DNA of 64,000 nucleotides from Liolophura sinensis (GCF_032854445.1 NC_088306.1:6153145-6217144), one strand, 5' to 3'. Shown: positions 46,815 through 58,939, counted from the first letter of the stretch. Numbers and translations: made by a program. Notes: generated by a model not told the origin, from the sequence alone.

Positions 46815-47222
46815 TTATTTTCAAGTGTCTTTTTCTCCACATGTAGGAATAAATTTCCGCACTCTTTCATCTGAACTTTATGTCATTTTTATGTTTTCTC
46901 CACCTTTAATACGTTATTCAGTGCCACTTGCCAGAGGTCAATGGTTTACTCCGGCTTTTTGCGATATATTTATGAAATAATTTCAAGTTTGGAGATAAAC
47001 ACCAATCAGTCAACCAGTCAGTGTACAGCTAACAAACAACCAATCAGTCTACAGCTAACAAACAACCAATCAATCTAATGTTAACAACACAGTCTAAGTA
47101 AAGAACGAAAGGAAAACAATAAAGGTTGCATTTTTTGCTGGAAAGGGGTTGTATTTAATAACCAATAGGAAATGCACTTTAACTTCTCGATGGGCCGTAG
47201 TTACATATTCTAAAGCTGTTGA

Positions 47223-47496
47223 GGGGCCTCCCTGGCTCAGTTGGCTAGCGCGCTAGCGCAGCGTAATGACCCAGGAGCCTCTCACCAATGCGGCCGCTGT
47301 GAGTTCAAGTCTCAGCTCATGCTGGCTTCCTCTCCGGCCGTATGTAGGAAGGTCTGCCAGCAACTTGCAGATAGTCCTGGGTTTCCCCCGGGCTCTGACC
47401 GGTTTCCTCACACCATAATGCTGGCCGCCGTCGTATAAGTGAAATATTCTTCAGTACGGCGTAAAACACCAATCAAATAAATAAATAAATAAATAA
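47223..47496 (+). mobile_element. SINE-1, full length reference copy
   Basis: Most complete forward copy: GGGGCCTCCCTGGCTCAGTT, GGCTAGCGCGCTAGCGCAGC, TCACCAATGCGGCCGCTGTG, GAGTTCAAGTCTCAGCTCAT, CTTCAGTACGGCGTAAAACA, CCAATCAAATAAATAAATAA. Other copies were judged against it. Confidence 0.92.
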
Positions 47497-48326
47497 AGCT
47501 GTTGAGCAGGCCGTGACAATGTGATTATTTTGCTCGTCGTCCAGTCCGTCGTTTCAATCCTGCCCTTGAGCAGGGAAGTTTTGCAGTTTTCCCCTCTTGT
47601 TGTTTGTCGAGCGTTGGAGAATAAAGCGGAGGATAAAGCGCGTGTAACTCTTTGTCTTCCGTTTAAGGTCTGCGCATACATGTGTGATATTCATGCCTTG
47701 TCATTAAGTTGCTATTAAAAGGTTAGTGGTTTAACCTAGGTGCTCCGGATCCCTCCAACCATAAAACCATGACCACCGCACGAGTGAGAAATTCTTAGTA
47801 TGGCATTTCACAAAGGTGAAAGAAATAAATGAATAAACTTATGTTAAGCATAGAATGAATAAATAATTAGGGATCAACGCTATATTTCTGGTGTTTTCCA
47901 CAACAGATAAAGAAAATGAAAGCTTATTAAAATCGGCCAAAAAAAAAAAAGAAAAAAAAAAAACGTGTGCAAGAATTCACTGATGACAGTATGATTATTG
48001 TACATGTAGTTTAACAAGTCCGCTTTAAATCGCCACTCAGCTGATCGTTTTGTGCCCTGGAAATATGGCATCTGATAACCAAACTGGAAGAATAATCAGC
48101 GAGATAAAAATATGACTACTACGTACAAGATTACATCGAACCTTGTGCCAGTCAGTAACGCTGTCAGCTATAACGTCACGCATGATCTCGCCGTGCTGGC
48201 ACGAGAAATCATGATTAACTGCATCTCGAAGAAATAAGACATTGATAAAAGTATAGTCTGACGCAATGACCAGGGGGGGTGTAACGTGACAGAAGGTACG
48301 TCCTTTTTGGTGTTTACACCTAATAT
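47497..48326. other. B2 upstream spacer
   Basis: Contains a decayed SINE-1 3' end at about 47735-47840 (CTCCAACCATAAAACCATG, GTATGGCATTTCAC) and an A-rich run at 47940-47962. No gene recognised. Confidence 0.45.
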
Positions 48327-48446
48327 GATTGGATGGCGCTGCTGTATGTCAGTTGACTTGTAGTTCAAGACGGGGTCACACGCGCCAAAACGGTATATAT
48401 GATATCGCGTTAACTGGTAACCAGATTCGGTCATCAGAGAGTCTCA
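48327..48446 (+). promoter_or_regulatory. B2 promoter and non-coding first exon
   Basis: TATATAT box at 48394-48400; GATTGG at 48327-48332 and GGGTCACACG at 48373-48382 match B1. The leader carries CAGATTCGGTCA and GAGTCTCA as in B1. The likeliest donor is GTAAGG at 48447. An open frame running across the promoter and leader (48329-48718) is not a gene. Confidence 0.65.
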
Positions 48447-48956
48447 GTAAGGTGGGTAACATTTCTCGTTTATGCTTTGTATGTATGGCAGTATATCCGT
48501 GCGGTAACGGGCTTTTCAGTCTTACAGTCACCGGAACAAATGGGGCGAATATGTGTATACCGCTGCTTTCACTGTTAGTGGCAACATCAGCCGTCGACGA
48601 TGCTCCCGCTCACTTTATAATTCGCCGAAGGCCACTTGTCTTCCATCAAAACGGTGTGCATATTTGTACGTCGCTTATGGGAAAGTCCAACAGCAAAACA
48701 TGGAGAGGGTTGTCTTAACGTTTGACATTTCCTATTGCACATGTGTGCAACGGGGAAAATGTAATCGACAAGTACATGTAATGTGAACGAAAACCCCAAA
48801 CTTATATTGCAATCAGCGGTTTGCTATAATGTGTTTTCTTATATACGTATTTGATTGACCCTTTGCGCCGCACTAAATAACATCTCACGACTATCCGCAG
48901 GTTACTGACTGACCTTACCACGTACGTCGGAAGAGAAAGGCAACATACGCCAAGTA

Positions 48957-49210
48957 ATTTATTTATTTATTTGATTGCTGTTTTACGTCATACTCAAGAA
49001 TACTTCACTTATACGACGGCGGCCAGCATTATGGTGGGAGGAAACCGGGCAGAGCCATGTGGAAACCCACGACCATTTATTTATCTGATTGCTGTTTTAC
49101 GCCAAACTCAAGAATACTTCACTTATACGACGGCGGCCAGCATTATGGTGGGAGGAAACCGGGCAGAGCCAGGTGGAAACCCACGACCATCCGCAGGTTG
49201 CTGGTAATAC
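48957..49210 (-). mobile_element. two adjoining SINE-1 3' parts in tandem
   Basis: Two reverse copies, about 48957-49070 and 49073-49210, each from TTTATTTAT tail through TTTTACG, AATACTTCACTTATACGACG and GGAGGAAACCGGGCAGAGCC to CCACGACCAT. The first is cut where the second starts. Their high similarity (both have AATACTTCAC and GTGGAAACCC) suggests a tandem duplication. They lie in the first intron of B2. Confidence 0.85.
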
Positions 49211-49720
49211 GCCGAGTATAGCATGAGGACTTAAACTCGTGTGTTTCTTTAAAGTGATCTATACTTCATTGTTTGATGTGATGAATTTATGTAGAAAAGA
49301 ATGGATAAAAGTATGATTTCATTTTTTCGGTTTATTTATTAGTCTTTATCGAGGTACTCAGGATTAATTTACTTTTACGACTGCAGAAATTTTTCATGGG
49401 TGAATCAATCACAGAATAGCCGATTAATAAAAAACCCACCGACATTACGCATAAAATAACCGTTCTCTTTCTTAGTGATTATATTAGCGAAAAGCAAATC
49501 ATGTTAAAAGAACTTCATGCACTACTTTAAATTCAAAACCATGTGGATACTTTGTTGCCACTAAAGTACCTAGAAGGGTGAGGGATAAATAACATGCACA
49601 CAGAGCAAGAATTATGGTTGTCATGTACAAAAGATAACTCGGCGACCTTGATGGAATTGCCATCAGTAATTATTTATATTTCTGTCGCCTTTACTTCTAG
49701 GTACTTCTTAAAACACAACG

Positions 49721-51160
49721 ATGAAGTTGTTCATTGCCTTGACGACCTGCCTTTTCTTGGCTACGGGAAGCGATGCCTTCCTGGGGAAAGTCGGTCAATT
49801 TTTTAAAGACGTCGGCCACGACATCGGTCAGGCAGCGAAGCCCATTGGGGAAGAACTTCTGAGCACTCTGGAATCCACCGGGAAGAATCTTCTGTCTCAG
49901 ACTGTACAAGGTGAATACAACTTCATTTCGGCGATGGCCGTAAATTGTCGTCATGTTTGTTAATTGTTTTCAGCTTATTTTCTTGTATTCTACACCGAAT
50001 GTTGACATCAGGAGAACGAAACAAATTGTTATTGTCCTTATACTTGTTGAAATAAACTTCCTCTTTTAGTCCGTCATTTTAAATTAGCTAAACAAACAAA
50101 AGATTGTTTTAGCTTCCCTGAAATTATTGAATTCATCAAAGAGTTAATAAAGTCTTCAAGATTTTCCAACATTCAAAACTCTTCAAATCAAATTGAACTT
50201 TTACAGACCTTCTCCTCCACTTGGGAAACGTAGGCAAGAGAGAGATTGAGTAAGTACATTTAGTTCTCAAACTAAATATTTTTTGATTATGAGTCATACA
50301 GATGAAACGACACAGTAACTGTAAAATCGTCTTCACATAGTTCGTATGTATGTATGCATGGGGTTAAACGTCGTACTTAACAATTTTTCAATTATATGGT
50401 GACGAGGAGTCATTAGGTGTGTCTACATATAATAGGTCGTCTTATGGGAGGGCAAGTCTTGCTTTGACCTTTCAGTGCTAGCGCGAAGCGAGGCAACAAC
50501 ACCATTTTAAAAGTCTTTGCTATGACCCGATCCGGATTTTATTCCTGGTATCAAACCTTGACCCCCCGACTTCGAGGCGGTCGCTCCAACCAATAGGCCA
50601 CCGATCTGTCTCACGTATTCGTTAATGCTTTAAGTTCTTTGTTATCAACCAGAAAAGGTCACTGTCTTCAGTGATACACACTTTTTAAGGAAGATTGTGT
50701 GGTAAACTATGGTACCTTAAGATGTACCATACAAAACAAATGGAATTAATCCCTTATCTGCTCTAGAAACAAATTTGTTAAGATGCTCAACCGACTATTT
50801 TCACCATAGAGCTATTTCTTTCCTAATCTTGATTAATGTTTAATGTTTTTTACCTAACACTTTAGTTATATTAGCGACGACTGGCTGATGTAAAGAACAA
50901 TTAGAGTACAAGGTGACCGTGTTTTATCGGTCTTGAATACCATTATTCAAAAACTACGTGAAGTTTTGATCAAAGCTCTGTTGCTTCCACAATACTGATC
51001 GTTAGCTTATCAGTGAAAAAGTCTGAAGGATTGCTCGAAACAGCAATCAAATATATTTATTTATTTTATTTGATTGGTGTTTTACGCCGTACTCAAGAAT
51101 ATTTCACTCTTACGACGGCGGATAGCATTATGGTGGGAGGAAACCCGGCAATCAAATATG

Positions 51161-51236
<76 letters not shown>

Positions 51237-54200
51237 CCTGTGGATGGTTGTGGATATCCCACGGGTATGGTTGGGACTCATCCCACCATAATGCTGGCCG
51301 ATGTCGTAGAAGTAAAAAAAAAATCTTGAGTACGTGAAACTCAAGTTAAATAAATAAATATGTAAATTTTACGCACACATGAAATGCACACAGAAATGAC
51401 GTTCTTACCTTCCGATGTTGACCAAAACGCTGGTCTTTTCTCTCCGTAGCTTCATACAGAAAGCTGCGGGTTTCATCAAGGGTGTTGAATCATTCATCTC
51501 CAACAAGGTCACTCAGTTCAAGACTCTGTTCGGGACCGTTCTCAACAAACTGTCTGCCATCCAGGGCAAGATCTCCAACCTGTCCTTCCTCACCGAGCCC
51601 ATCAGCAACCTAATCGAAGAGATTGAACACACCGTTGGTATGTTCGGTCTTCAAATTTAACCTATAACTTAACTCCTTTATTATAATCGTTGTCAGGGAG
51701 GTCTGCCAGCAACGGGCGGAGGATCGGTAGTTTTTCCCGGGCTCTGTCCGGTTTCTTCCCGCCAAGGAAGTATTTTTTGAGCATGGCAAAAGACACCAGT
51801 CATACGCTGCTTTATTAGAGGCAAAACTTTCTAACAGCATCGTGTGTGAACTCTTTGGTTTAAGGTTTCTTTTTTCTTCCAGTCAAAATCACATCCTGGA
51901 ATCCATCTCTCGATGATTCGACTGTGACTTAAAGATGAGGTTTGTTGATGATATGGCGAAAGGCAGTATTGCTCATTTCGCTTATATGGTTGACGCGTTT
52001 TTAATTACAAACATTTTCAGTATGGTGAAGATCACCATTTCAGTAAACAAATAAAAATTATGTGTGTTTAGATTTTCAGCTGAGGGTCTTCAAACAAGTA
52101 TTGTGTTGACGTTCTTCACTGGATAACACCAAAATGACACAGTGAGAACTGATCCGTCAGCAACTTTGAGATGGTCGGGAGATTCCGCCGGACTTTGTCC
52201 GGTTTTCTCCCACCACGATGCTGGCCGCCGTCGTCTAAGTGAAATATTCTTGAGTAAATACGACGTCACCCGAGGCAATGTGTTCTTGCCATCGAAACCA
52301 GACTGGTAGAGTTTAACAGCATGAATTAAGAAAAATATTCTGCATATTCTGCATATTCCTTGCAGTAATACAGAGGTATGACATATCCAGGCGTGGAACA
52401 AAAAGCAAGTTTGGTAGCGAGCATGACTGATTTTTTACATTCTTGAATATAGGCAACTGGTTAAAAGAAACAAGACATAGTATCTTGCTTAAGTGAAGAA
52501 CGTCTACAGTCGGATCTGTTTGTTATAGCTGGCCACAACGCCATCGCCGACACCCTTCTGGGAAAGACCGTCGAAGAGGCCAGCAACTTCCTGAAACCTC
52601 TGCTCGGAGGCAGCAGGAGAGGAATCCTAGACAACCTGGGCCTAACGAATATCGGAAAGTCCCTGGCCGACCTCTTCAAGCCCCACATCGATTCCCTGAA
52701 GACTGTAAGTTCACACAGCTGTATTCTCACAGCGACTCATTCCGCTTGTGGGACGTTGGTAACAATAAGCGATTCTCGCTTTCGCAGTCAAATGTTCGTT
52801 GAAAACCACTAATCTTCCACCAGCATAGTGTGCCTCTGTGTACGTTACTTGGGGGAAAGTTTGTCACTGAATTGTCGAAAGTCGATGGTTCACGGGCTCT
52901 CTGTTGTCCTCCGCCTATACAGCCGACCGCGATCGCGTTCTTGAGTATGATGTTTAAACAAAATCACATAAATAAATAAAATAAAATATCACCGAGAAGA
53001 AGTGAATCTTTTCACAGGTAAAGACATCAGTACTTTCAGTCCCCCACGAACATGTCACTCATAAAACTGAATTAAATCGTATAAGTTCTTGCCTAAAAAT
53101 CAATTTTTTTAACATTTCACATACACGATTTGCCTTGCAATTATTGATGCATAAGTTCATTACTCAATCTCTGTGTCTTCCTCAGTTGGTGACTACAGCC
53201 GGTAATACTCTGAAACAGCATGCCACGAACCTGATGAATGCCGTGAAGGGCTCCGTCAATGAGCTGGGAACCAAGCTCCAGACCCACGTGGACACCCTGA
53301 AGACCCATCTGGGCACCATTACCAGTACCGCCGGGGAGGCCCTCGCCACCCTCAAGGACGCCGTCGGGCAAGTCATGCGTAAGTATTTAGAGAGCTAAGT
53401 CCCATGTCGCCGTTGTAATTTGTTCAGTTTTGGTGATTTTTATAATCATAAAAAAATGGGACATTGACGACAGTGTAATAGTAAGCAAAATAGCGGTACA
53501 CAACATCGTTAGGAAAATTAGGTAAAATACTGCTTTGATGTTGTTAGCATTTGTTCGTAGTATTTGGAGGTCACTGGTCAAGAATTTCTTAAACATACTA
53601 AAATGAGTTCTGAATGAATAGTGCGATAAAATTACGAATAATCAAACGAGTAATTAATCATGCAAGGATGAAAGATTTTACCATACGACAAAATATAATT
53701 GATCCATTTATTTATTTGATTGTTGTACTCAAGAATATTTCACTTATACGACTGCAACCAGCATTGTTGTGGGAGCAAACCGGGCATAGTCCGGGGGGAA
53801 CCCACGACAATCCTCAGTTTACTGATTTGAGTTGGACTTCAACTCACAGCGATCACATTGATGAGAGCCTCCTGGGTTGTTGTGAGGTGCTGACACGCTA
53901 TATTACAACGTACCAGATAAGAATTATTTTATGAACGAATCGCGCAGCGGGACCATAAACATAGTATATATAGATACTTTTTCTTGTTGTTAGTTGTCCA
54001 ATCAGTAAATGAAAGAACAGTTTAGTAACTTAATGAACAAAGACATATAATATGTCGATAAATCGTCACACAATCAAATGAAACGTTTGAGACGATAATG
54101 TACTTCATGTATAACGTAAATAAAGAAATGACGAGAAGTAATTCAGGTTTTACTAGTTCTGTTTGTTTTACAGAGGACACGTTTTCCAGCCTGCACAACC

Positions 54201-54289
54201 CGGTGAATGGCATCGTGAACACCTTGACCAATGCCGCTGGTACCGTGGTCAACCACGTCGCCTCCAAACTGAACCCGACCCAGCCTTAA
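49721..54289 (+). CDS. cluster gene B2: long form of the helical precursor
   Basis: Predicted secreted protein of 301 residues, tandem paralog of B1 with equal exon lengths throughout. Plus-strand coding exons: 49721-49910 (exon opens at 49701), 50207-50249, 51450-51637, 52529-52704, 53186-53378 and 54174-54289; phases 1, 2, 1, 0, 1. Signal peptide residues 1-19 (MKLFIALTTCLFLATGSDA); G73-K74-R75 in LGNVGKRE; second dibasic R170-R171 (GSRRGILDNL). Exon 3 shares a block of about 130 bp with B1 without a single change, flanked by differences on both sides. Exon 5 is nearly identical apart from its first codons. Introns are unrelated. No Cys or Trp after the signal peptide. AATAAA at 54321-54326. 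As with B1, processing into an amidated first peptide is predicted from motifs only, and the role is unknown. Confidence 0.9.
50348..50612 (-). mobile_element. SINE-2 copy in B2 intron 2
   Basis: Read on the minus strand: GGTGGCCTATTGGTTGGAGC, GCCTCGAAGTCGGGGGGTCA, TTGTTGCCTCGCTTCGCGCT and near the end TTAAGTACGACGTTTAACCC. Confidence 0.8.
51053..51362. mobile_element. inverted SINE-1 pair around a (TA)n array
   Basis: A reverse SINE-1 3' part (51053-51160) and a forward SINE-1 3' part (51236-51362) face away from a pure TA run at about 51164-51234. The whole makes a large potential hairpin in B2 intron 2. Confidence 0.8.
51695..51800 (+). mobile_element. SINE-1 fragment in B2 intron 3
   Basis: GGAGGTCTGCCAGCAACGGG, TTCCCGGGCTCTGTCCGGTT and a decayed 3' end. 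Confidence 0.65.
52150..52270 (+). mobile_element. SINE-1 fragment in B2 intron 3
   Basis: CCGTCAGCAACTTTGAGATG, CTCCCACCACGATGCTGGCC, GTCGTCTAAGTGAAATATTC. Confidence 0.7.
52850..52985 (+). mobile_element. SINE-1 fragment in B2 intron 4
   Basis: Decayed fragment: GTCGATGGTTCACGGGCTCT, CCGACCGCGATCGCGTTCTT, GAGTATGATGTTTAAAC, ATAAATAAATAAA tail. Confidence 0.55.
53703..53890 (-). mobile_element. SINE-1 copy in B2 intron 5
   Basis: Reverse copy: CATTTATTTATTTGATTGTT, GTACTCAAGAATATTTCACT, GGAGCAAACCGGGCATAGTC, CTTCAACTCACAGCGATCAC. Confidence 0.8.
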
Positions 54290-54320
54290 ACTGTACACAG
54301 GCTATCTCCTTTGGGCGAGA

Positions 54321-54326
54321 AATAAA
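54321..54326 (+). terminator. polyadenylation signal of B2
   Basis: AATAAA 32 nt after the B2 stop codon. Confidence 0.7.
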
Positions 54327-55067
54327 GACAGTTGTTCCTTCATAACTTATTCCTCTTGTGTTTTGGGTGAAAGCCTTGTCAGCAAAATAATTATAAAACA
54401 ATTACAACCGTCCCCCCCCCCATCCCCGCCATAAAGAACTAGAAGGACCTATTTAAACACAGCAATTTCCCCGACTGTGCAACTAAATGATCTTGTCCTA
54501 TCTGCCTGTTGTGAATCATACCAGGTCTCAGTGATGATGGAAAAGCGTAAGTATTGGTCCAATTGAATCAACTAAATAGGTATCCAACTCGTGTACAATG
54601 TTAATTGTACGTTGTCGATGTTCAAAATATATATCTTAGTTCCGCTCGATTGCACCTACTCTTATATCCAAAATGGTGGTCTAATTCAGCATGATAAATG
54701 TACTACCCCTAGCCCAGTGTAAAGCAGAGTTAGACACAGTTATGAAGAAAGTGTCTGCGATTGGACACTCTGTCGATATTTACTTACAGGATAATTATAA
54801 TCGTTGTATAACTTAAGAACCTTAGAGTGAAGCGGTTTTTTTGGGAATAACCTTGACACACCAGTGTTGAGCCCCAGCAAACACATAACCTCACTGCCGG
54901 AGGTAAAAACGGATCGTGTCATATTTATGATAAATCCAACCTTTGATGTTCACTACTCGTTCTCGTACCGATCCCATTTGTCATAGGCAATAAAATCATC
55001 AAATCATCAGACAACTGTGTTTGCCTACGTTTGAATTTAATTCTACCACGCATTACCCTATAATAAG
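54327..55067. other. spacer downstream of B2
   Basis: Contains a C-run near 54408-54424. No gene or clear repeat is recognised. Confidence 0.5.
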
Positions 55068-55410
55068 GAGTAATGATTAGAGCGTACGCCTCGAAGTCGG
55101 GAGATTCCGGGATCAAGCCCAGTCAAGGTCATACCAAAGACTTAAAAATGGTACTTGTTGCTGACCCGCTTGGCCCTCAACACTGAGAGGTTAGAGGAGG
55201 GAAACAGGACTGGTTGGCCCAGTGCAGTGTAATGTGACTTGGTGTTATGTCATGTCTGGTGTCTTCGGCATAATACTTCAGTGGCAGCATCACTTTAGCG
55301 GCATGAATTCAAGATGACACAATATATGTACACACACCTAATGAATCCTCGTCGTCATATGACTGAAAAATTGTTAAGCACGACAAAAAGCCCAAAATAT
55401 ACATATATAT
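55068..55410 (+). mobile_element. SINE-2, near full length
   Basis: Most complete forward SINE-2: head with TAGAGCGTACGCCTCGAAGT and B-box-like GGGATCAAGCCC, middle with GACTGGTTGGCCCAGTGCAG and GTGTCTTCGGCATAATACTT, end CTCGTCGTCATATGACTGAA and AAATTGTTAAGCACGAC. Confidence 0.85.
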
Positions 55411-55544
55411 AGTAAGAAGAAATCAGGGGACTGTAGATCCAAAACTGTTCGTCAGTAAACAGTATCTTTAAAACCAGGGTACGAACTGGACGTCTTTTGC
55501 ACAAGTAGACTTGACATTCGTGTGCCCTTAACACGTATTGATGA

Positions 55545-55690
55545 TTATAAATCATGAGATGTCTCAATCATGAGACCGATGATTATAACAATCATGAGAC
55601 CGATGATTATAACAACCATGAGACCGATGATTATAACAACCATGAGACCGATGATTATAACAATCATGAGGCCGATGATACATGTGCAGG
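55545..55690 (+). repeat. 24-bp minisatellite
   Basis: About five copies of GATGATTATAACAACCATGA plus GACC, with C/T variation. Confidence 0.9.
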
Positions 55691-55934
55691 CAGTTCTTGT
55701 AATGGAGCTTAGAAGATAATCAAAATCAGAATATTTAAGATGGCTACCGTTTAATTTTTGCGTGGATATGTGAAAAGCCTTTGTAAATTTACGGAATTGA
55801 TATTTCAAGGGTGTATATGTGTGTGGGGTTGAGTACCCGTAGGCCAGATATTTTATTTACATCAAAAAGTTGGAAGTATTATCTTCAACGGGTTTCTTTC
55901 TGAAAAATGGGCGATTTTTTGAAAGGCCCTGCAA

Positions 55935-56020
55935 CATGGGCAGTCTCTCTCAGTATGGTGGAGAGATCACCCCATATGGTGGAGATATCACCCCGTATGG
56001 CGGAGATATCTAAATGTATG
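55935..56020 (+). repeat. short tandem repeat, about 24-25 bp
   Basis: Three to four units of the type TATGGTGGAGATATCACCCC. Confidence 0.75.
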
Positions 56021-58156
56021 GCGTATTTCATATGCATGGTATACCTAAATATTAAAGTTTGTTTTCAAAGTGTCTAAAATTATAAGAAAGGTTTGAAATC
56101 ATTTCATGCCTTTCTTTTCAGCAGGTGAAATGTTTTCAATGTTGTTGTTAACAAATGCATGCATGCAAGGCAAACTTTCGCTTTAAGTCTACATAAAAAT
56201 GTCTTTCAGAGCTGCAGAGGGGCGATAACTGTGGTGTCCAGTTAAATGGCAGTTGTTGTCTCCCTTTACATCGACTTGTGTGTTGTACCGATGGACACAG
56301 ATTTTCAACCTTCACCTGCTAACGTACACTTACTTCAACTGTACTTGAATCGGGCGATTGTAAGCAAGCTTATGCTTAGGAAACCAGGGAATTTATGCGT
56401 CAAAACAGATTTTCGTGTACCAGTCATCAACCAATAAAGACGTTCCAGGTGAAAAATTGCACGGCCAATTCCCAAAACGACGTACAGTATAACACAAACC
56501 ACTTAAGAAAGTTGTAAGTAAAGTATGAGTACGCAAATAAGAACGCGAATCATGCGAGGAGAAGCAGTCAACAGTTTTCAATGATGATAGAAAGATACAA
56601 GGTATGTTCTAGGAGACAGAGTGAAATCATCAGTATTCTAATCGTGTACCATGCTAGCAGGCACTGCGGCCACTGCTGTACTAAAGACTTACTATTAACA
56701 TAGACGGCTTAAGAAGACTGGGTCACGTCAAGTATGAGTTATCAGTTAGTATGGAATTGTTTCATTTTACTGAGGAAAGATGTGTGTCAGAGATAATAAT
56801 CCTTTAGACTGGATCCCAAAATGGACATATATATATATATATATATATATAATGTGTATATTGAAAAAAGTCATTTAAATCATTTAAAACGCTTTGAACA
56901 ACTGCTTTTTATTCTAGAAGTTAAAGTTATGATTGTGAAGAAAACTATACCAGTTTTAACTAACGGGGTTCATTTCAAAAGTGTATTATAGTTAACATAC
57001 TGTGTTAAAGCTACTGCAACGTAGATGACACTTTAGTCCAGTCTAAAGTTGACGCGGAGCTTAGATATCTGGTAATTTTTGGAAGAATTGGGCCCATTGC
57101 CAGAAAAGATCCATTTTATTTGACCTAAATGAAACTGGTATGTCGTCGTGTTCACATTTATACCCAGAGCTACAAATATCACCTGTCTATCGAAATCCTA
57201 TATTAGGCCTTATACAACTACAAAAAATCTAAATCTTTCTGTGATCACAGGGCTTGTCCAGCCAACACGTGACCCCTGGGAACCTAGCATATGTGACCCA
57301 AGGCCGATAACGCCTCTCATTTATCACTGCGTCATACGTCCAAATATGGAGAGTGCAACCAACGACACAATCTCACCATAACCAGTTTTACCCATCTTGA
57401 AACAGAATCTTGCAACAGAACCTTTACTGCCTTTATTCAGACGGCTTTCCTCATCATTTATGTGACTATCTATATGTATGTGCCGCTATCACATTACATG
57501 TGTGCTCAAGTCCTTGACATTTGAATCGAACGCCCCTGCCTTTGATTCGTCAGATCTGGTCGCAAAGACATTTGTCCAGTACATACCTCTTGATTCACAG
57601 GCCCTTAACCATTCGAGTTAAGGATATTCGAGTCATTCTCCCGCTGTTTGACAAGGCCTTTAAACCCAGAGGTTTATTAAGAATCGGTTGTCCATTGTGG
57701 ACAGGCCTATTTTTCCACCAAAAAATCGTTATATTTTTTATAATATTTCACTGAGCAAAGTTTATAAATGATGTCAGTGAATTTGTGATTTTGACGAATG
57801 AGCGATTGACGGAATGCTTTTTACTGGATAGAGAAAACAAAATTAGGAAATGACTAAATTCCTTGTTCGTCGAGGATTAATGGCCAGTTTAAATTCCTCC
57901 CTAATTTTTACGCGAAAAAACGTACATCGTTTTTCATCTGAAAATACGAAGCTCCCTTTGTCCGGTAATATTGGCTATGGCTGTAAAGGCTTTTCCAAAT
58001 CCAGTACTGTAAGGGTACCACTATCGGAGAGTAAAGATAAGAAACAACTGGCTTCTGCTTTAACTCTCAGATCAGCGATAGGCCTTACAAACAAAGAAAC
58101 AGGAAGAGGCGTGATTAAGTCCAATGCATATATTTGAACAAAATTGACACTTGACA
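56021..58156. other. no gene recognised
   Basis: Includes a small (TA)n run at about 56827-56850. Open frames at 56246-56437, 57148-57381, 57521-57754 and 57850-58137 (95 residues) carry no domain, signal peptide or splice support that I can see. Confidence 0.45.
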
Positions 58157-58169
58157 CATTGTATTGTAT

Positions 58170-58244
<75 letters not shown>

Positions 58245-58250
58245 ACAATG
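58157..58250. repeat. (TA)n array with inverted-repeat arms
   Basis: CATTGTATTGTAT (58157-58169) and its reverse complement (58238-58250) enclose about 35 TA units; the whole is a near-perfect palindrome. Confidence 0.9.
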
Positions 58251-58324
58251 TTTACAGACGGGGTTCGTAATAAGTTCCCCTGTTTATATCAGGTCGATTC
58301 ATCCTGTACTCTGAAGCACGTGGT

Positions 58325-58600
58325 TTTTAAAAATGCCACTTACTGCCGCCTCGCTTGGCGCTCAGCACTGAGAAGTCAGAATAAGGAAACATGGCTAGTT
58401 GGCCTGGTGTTAGCATGATATGACTGGGTGGGGTGTCTGGTCTGCTGTGATACTGCGGTAACAAGACCACTTTGGCTGCATGGATTACAAGAAGACAGAA
58501 AATATGTATACGCATCTAAGGACGCTTCGTCGTCAAATAACTGAAAAATTGTTAACTACGACGCAAACCCTCAACCATATATACATAGAGCAATCAGTTG
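58325..58600 (+). mobile_element. SINE-2, head missing
   Basis: GCCTCGCTTGGCGCTCAGCA, AACATGGCTAGTTGGCCTGG, TCGTCGTCAAATAACTGAAA, AATTGTTAACTACGACGC. Confidence 0.8.
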
Positions 58601-58939
58601 AAATTTGTTATTGTAGGATAAAAATTTGGTGATTATAAGTACAACGTAAAACCCCAAGCATACATGAATATATACATACCTATAATTGTACTCGACCTGG
58701 AAAATATCCACAGAGATAATTTCAAATCCAGCTAAAATAAACCAAAAAGATAAAACTCCAAAATAATATTACATTTAGTTCTTAAAAATACATACGTCGT
58801 CACACGGCACACTCCCGTGAACATACATATATAGTAAGCGATCAATCCAAATCACAGCCCAGACCGTCAACCAGTAAAACAATAGCCACACTGAATTTTC
58901 ACCAGTTTCACAAACATAATTAGCATCGCAATCTCTAAA

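Noticed and set aside
48329-48718. 129-residue plus-strand frame over the B2 promoter
   Set aside because: Overlaps the TATA box and leader shared with B1; no domain, and no equivalent frame at B1.
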